In this document: positions 62,760 to 64,000 of the stretch, piece after piece
How the letters are laid out: each line of letters opens with the position of its first letter
Numbering within the stretch: position 1 is the first letter of the stretch
Origin: Pontibacterium sinense
GTDB lineage: Bacteria > Pseudomonadota > Gammaproteobacteria > Pseudomonadales > Balneatricaceae
NCBI RefSeq assembly: GCF_015209595.1
Contig: NZ_JADEYS010000009.1
Coordinates: forward strand, 62,001-126,000
Length of the DNA: 64,000 nt
Direction of reading: 5' to 3'
Translations under genes and position numbers: made by a program
The notes under the pieces: model-generated
What the model was told of the DNA's origin: nothing
The model's input: the letters and a program-made list of their open reading frames with translations, nothing else
Databases searched by the model: none

Positions 62760-63670
62760 CAGATCTCGCTGCAGCTCGAGCCATATTTGAAGCAACTGAA
62801 ACAACGATGATGCTTCATACTGATACGTGTCTCCAACGCCTCTGACAGCGACCCGGCCAGATCATACTCACGATCATCATCCACCAAGGTGCAGGCATAT
62901 ACGCGCATCTGCCCATCCTGTTTCACAACCATCTTGCTAAAAGCACACATAAAACCAGCACGACTTTCTGCTGAGTGATATTGAGTCATGCAGCTCGTAC
63001 TGATATCAGGCCCTCCCCCTACGCTTCCGGGCGGCAGAAAATCCGGGAAGGCTACAAGTGCGAGATCAGCCTGAATGCCATATTCATTGAACAGCTGCCG
63101 ATAAGCTAACTCGACAGCTGCCTTATCTTCATCAGCCTGCATATGACGCGCAACAGAGACCGAAAAACCTTTGCGCTGCAACATCCGGATACCATCGAGT
63201 GCCCGTTGAAAATTCCCTTCACCGCGCCCTTCATCATGTTCATGCTCAACGGGGGAATCCAGGCTTACACGAAAGCTGACGGGATACGGAGCCTGAAGCA
63301 ACACATCCAACTCATCAATGCGCTTGTGTAACGCCTCAGTGCCATTTGTGAGTACCAAACACGGCTTATGCTGCGCAGCGAGGCTCAGAATTTTCACCAG
63401 ATCTTTTGCCAAAAACGGCTCACCGCCAGTAAAAGAAAACTGCTCAACGTCCAACAATAGTGCTTCTTTTATGAAAGGCTCTACGTCTGCCAACTTCACC
63501 AATCCAAGCCTCTGATCGCCCGGACCTGAGCCCTCAAAACAGAAATCACAGTTCAGGTTACATGCCGTGCCCGTATGAAACCAAAGCTCGCGCAACACAG
63601 AAGGCTCAATATAACCGCGTTTTGCCCCATCCGCCGTTTCATACCAATGACGACTACGAATCCGCTCCAT
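62759..63670 (-). CDS. Radical SAM protein with C-terminal cysteine-rich segment
   Basis: A 303-residue radical SAM enzyme. The cluster motif is TACNLNCDFCFEG (Cys37, Cys41, Cys44 from the chosen start), and SFTGGEPFLAKDLVKIL is the SAM-binding GGE region. Near the C-terminus CMTQYH, FMCAFSKMV, VYACTLVDDD and RCFSCFKYGSSC could bind another iron-sulfur cluster, as in SPASM-like domains. The ATG at 63670 is preferred for the GAGGTTGG before it over that at 63688. It is coupled to the glycosyltransferase gene downstream and preceded by a CofC-like transferase gene. Confidence 0.88.
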   Translation of the reverse strand: MERIRSRHWYETADGAKRGYIEPSVLRELWFHTGTACNLNCDFCFEGSGPGDQRLGLVKLADVEPFIKEALLLDVEQFSFTGGEPFLAKDLVKILSLAAQHKPCLVLTNGTEALHKRIDELDVLLQAPYPVSFRVSLDSPVEHEHDEGRGEGNFQRALDGIRMLQRKGFSVSVARHMQADEDKAAVELAYRQLFNEYGIQADLALVAFPDFLPPGSVGGGPDISTSCMTQYHSAESRAGFMCAFSKMVVKQDGQMRVYACTLVDDDREYDLAGSLSEALETRISMKHHRCFSCFKYGSSCSEI

Positions 63671-63711
63671 TCCAACCTCGCAACTCATACCAACACTTAA
63701 TTACCACCATA

Positions 63712-64000
63712 CTACTTTGACGTCTGGCCATACTCATCTGATTGCCAACGACTAATTATCGCCAATAACGACTGCCTCGCGGGTCGTGGATCCATACGCA
63801 AATTTTTTCTAATCCGCTCAAGATCATGCAAACGATCCACATCCGAGCAAGGCCCGGACCAACCGACACTCTGCCCTGCGCATTCACACAACTTCTGCAA
63901 AGCCCCCCCCAGCTGCGGTGTACTCCACGGCATCGGTTTCAGTTCCGGCCAGGGTTTCCGATTAGCCATCAAAGAGACCCCGCCATCCTCAGCCGCAGAA
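63712..64000 (-). CDS. rSAM/selenodomain-associated transferase 1 (TIGR04282-like), 5' end outside the window
   Basis: The frame stays open to the right edge, giving about 95 C-terminal residues. AAEDGGVSLMANR followed by MPWSTPQLGGAL and CSDVDRLHDLERI match the end of the TIGR04282 (CofC-like nucleotidyl/glycosyltransferase) pattern, in which PAEDGG, PWST and a DVD motif recur. In-frame TTG and ATG codons near 63970 are internal, not starts. It ends 42 bases before the radical SAM start, so the three genes look like one operon. Confidence 0.8.
   Translation of the reverse strand, partial: SAAEDGGVSLMANRKPWPELKPMPWSTPQLGGALQKLCECAGQSVGWSGPCSDVDRLHDLERIRKNLRMDPRPARQSLLAIISRWQSDEYGQTSK

Overview
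The window reads as one stretch of chromosome from a marine gammaproteobacterium, most like the Oceanospirillaceae and relatives (Marinobacterium, Neptunomonas, Amphritea type). This is inferred from protein resemblance, the tig-clpP-clpX block beside a tRNA cluster and folD, a TRAP transporter, and a sodium/proton-type antiporter operon. No lineage was computed. Gene density is high, intergenic gaps are short, many are closed by clear hairpin terminators, and no insertion sequence, prophage or CRISPR array was seen.

Layout. 1-6930 (minus): a Mrp/Mbh-like cation/proton antiporter operon in the order E-F-G-(A C-terminus/B fusion)-C-D-D-small protein-D, cut by the left edge. 7180-14071: an OxyR-like regulator without the peroxidatic cysteine, an HI0933-type flavoprotein, a double-CDGSH protein, the GTPase RbgA, PPK2 and an EAL-HDOD protein. 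14174-20791 (minus): homogentisate-branch genes (maleylacetoacetate isomerase, fumarylacetoacetase, a DUF2783 small protein and an MhaA-like flavin monooxygenase), then a LysR regulator and a metallo-beta-lactamase-fold protein with an altered metal site. 21147-24628 (minus): universal stress protein and a TRAP transporter.

25006-35497 is the most interesting part. It holds a PaaA-like di-iron oxygenase subunit next to an unrecognised 131-residue protein, a PaaX-type regulator, an adrenodoxin-reductase-like NADPH flavoprotein, a DUF2889 protein, an NfeD/SPFH pair, PaaY, a PaaN-type ring-opening aldehyde dehydrogenase, a flavodoxin and a PaaC-like subunit. PaaB, PaaD, PaaE and the beta-oxidation genes of the normal phenylacetyl-CoA pathway are absent. 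A variant ring-epoxidase fed by an FNR plus flavodoxin is a reasonable hypothesis.

35642-51000 holds general functions: a Bcr/CflA exporter, dodecin, PEP synthase and its regulator PpsR, DsbD, two small c-type cytochromes, DAHP synthase and several regulators. 50783-52013 is a divergent VOC protein/MarR pair around a clean palindrome. 52091-57348 is clpX, clpP, tig, four tRNA genes (His-Leu-His-Arg) and folD. 57520-64000 has a CHASE-PAS-GGDEF protein, a TVP38/disulfide-reductase fusion, and a radical SAM gene flanked by two glycosyltransferase-like genes of the rSAM/selenodomain-associated families, the last cut by the right edge.

Together the centre of the window looks like an aromatic-acid catabolic island with two kinds of ring chemistry: hydroxylation towards homogentisate, and CoA-thioester ring epoxidation. 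Each has its own regulator. Several expected partners, including homogentisate dioxygenase, are not in view.
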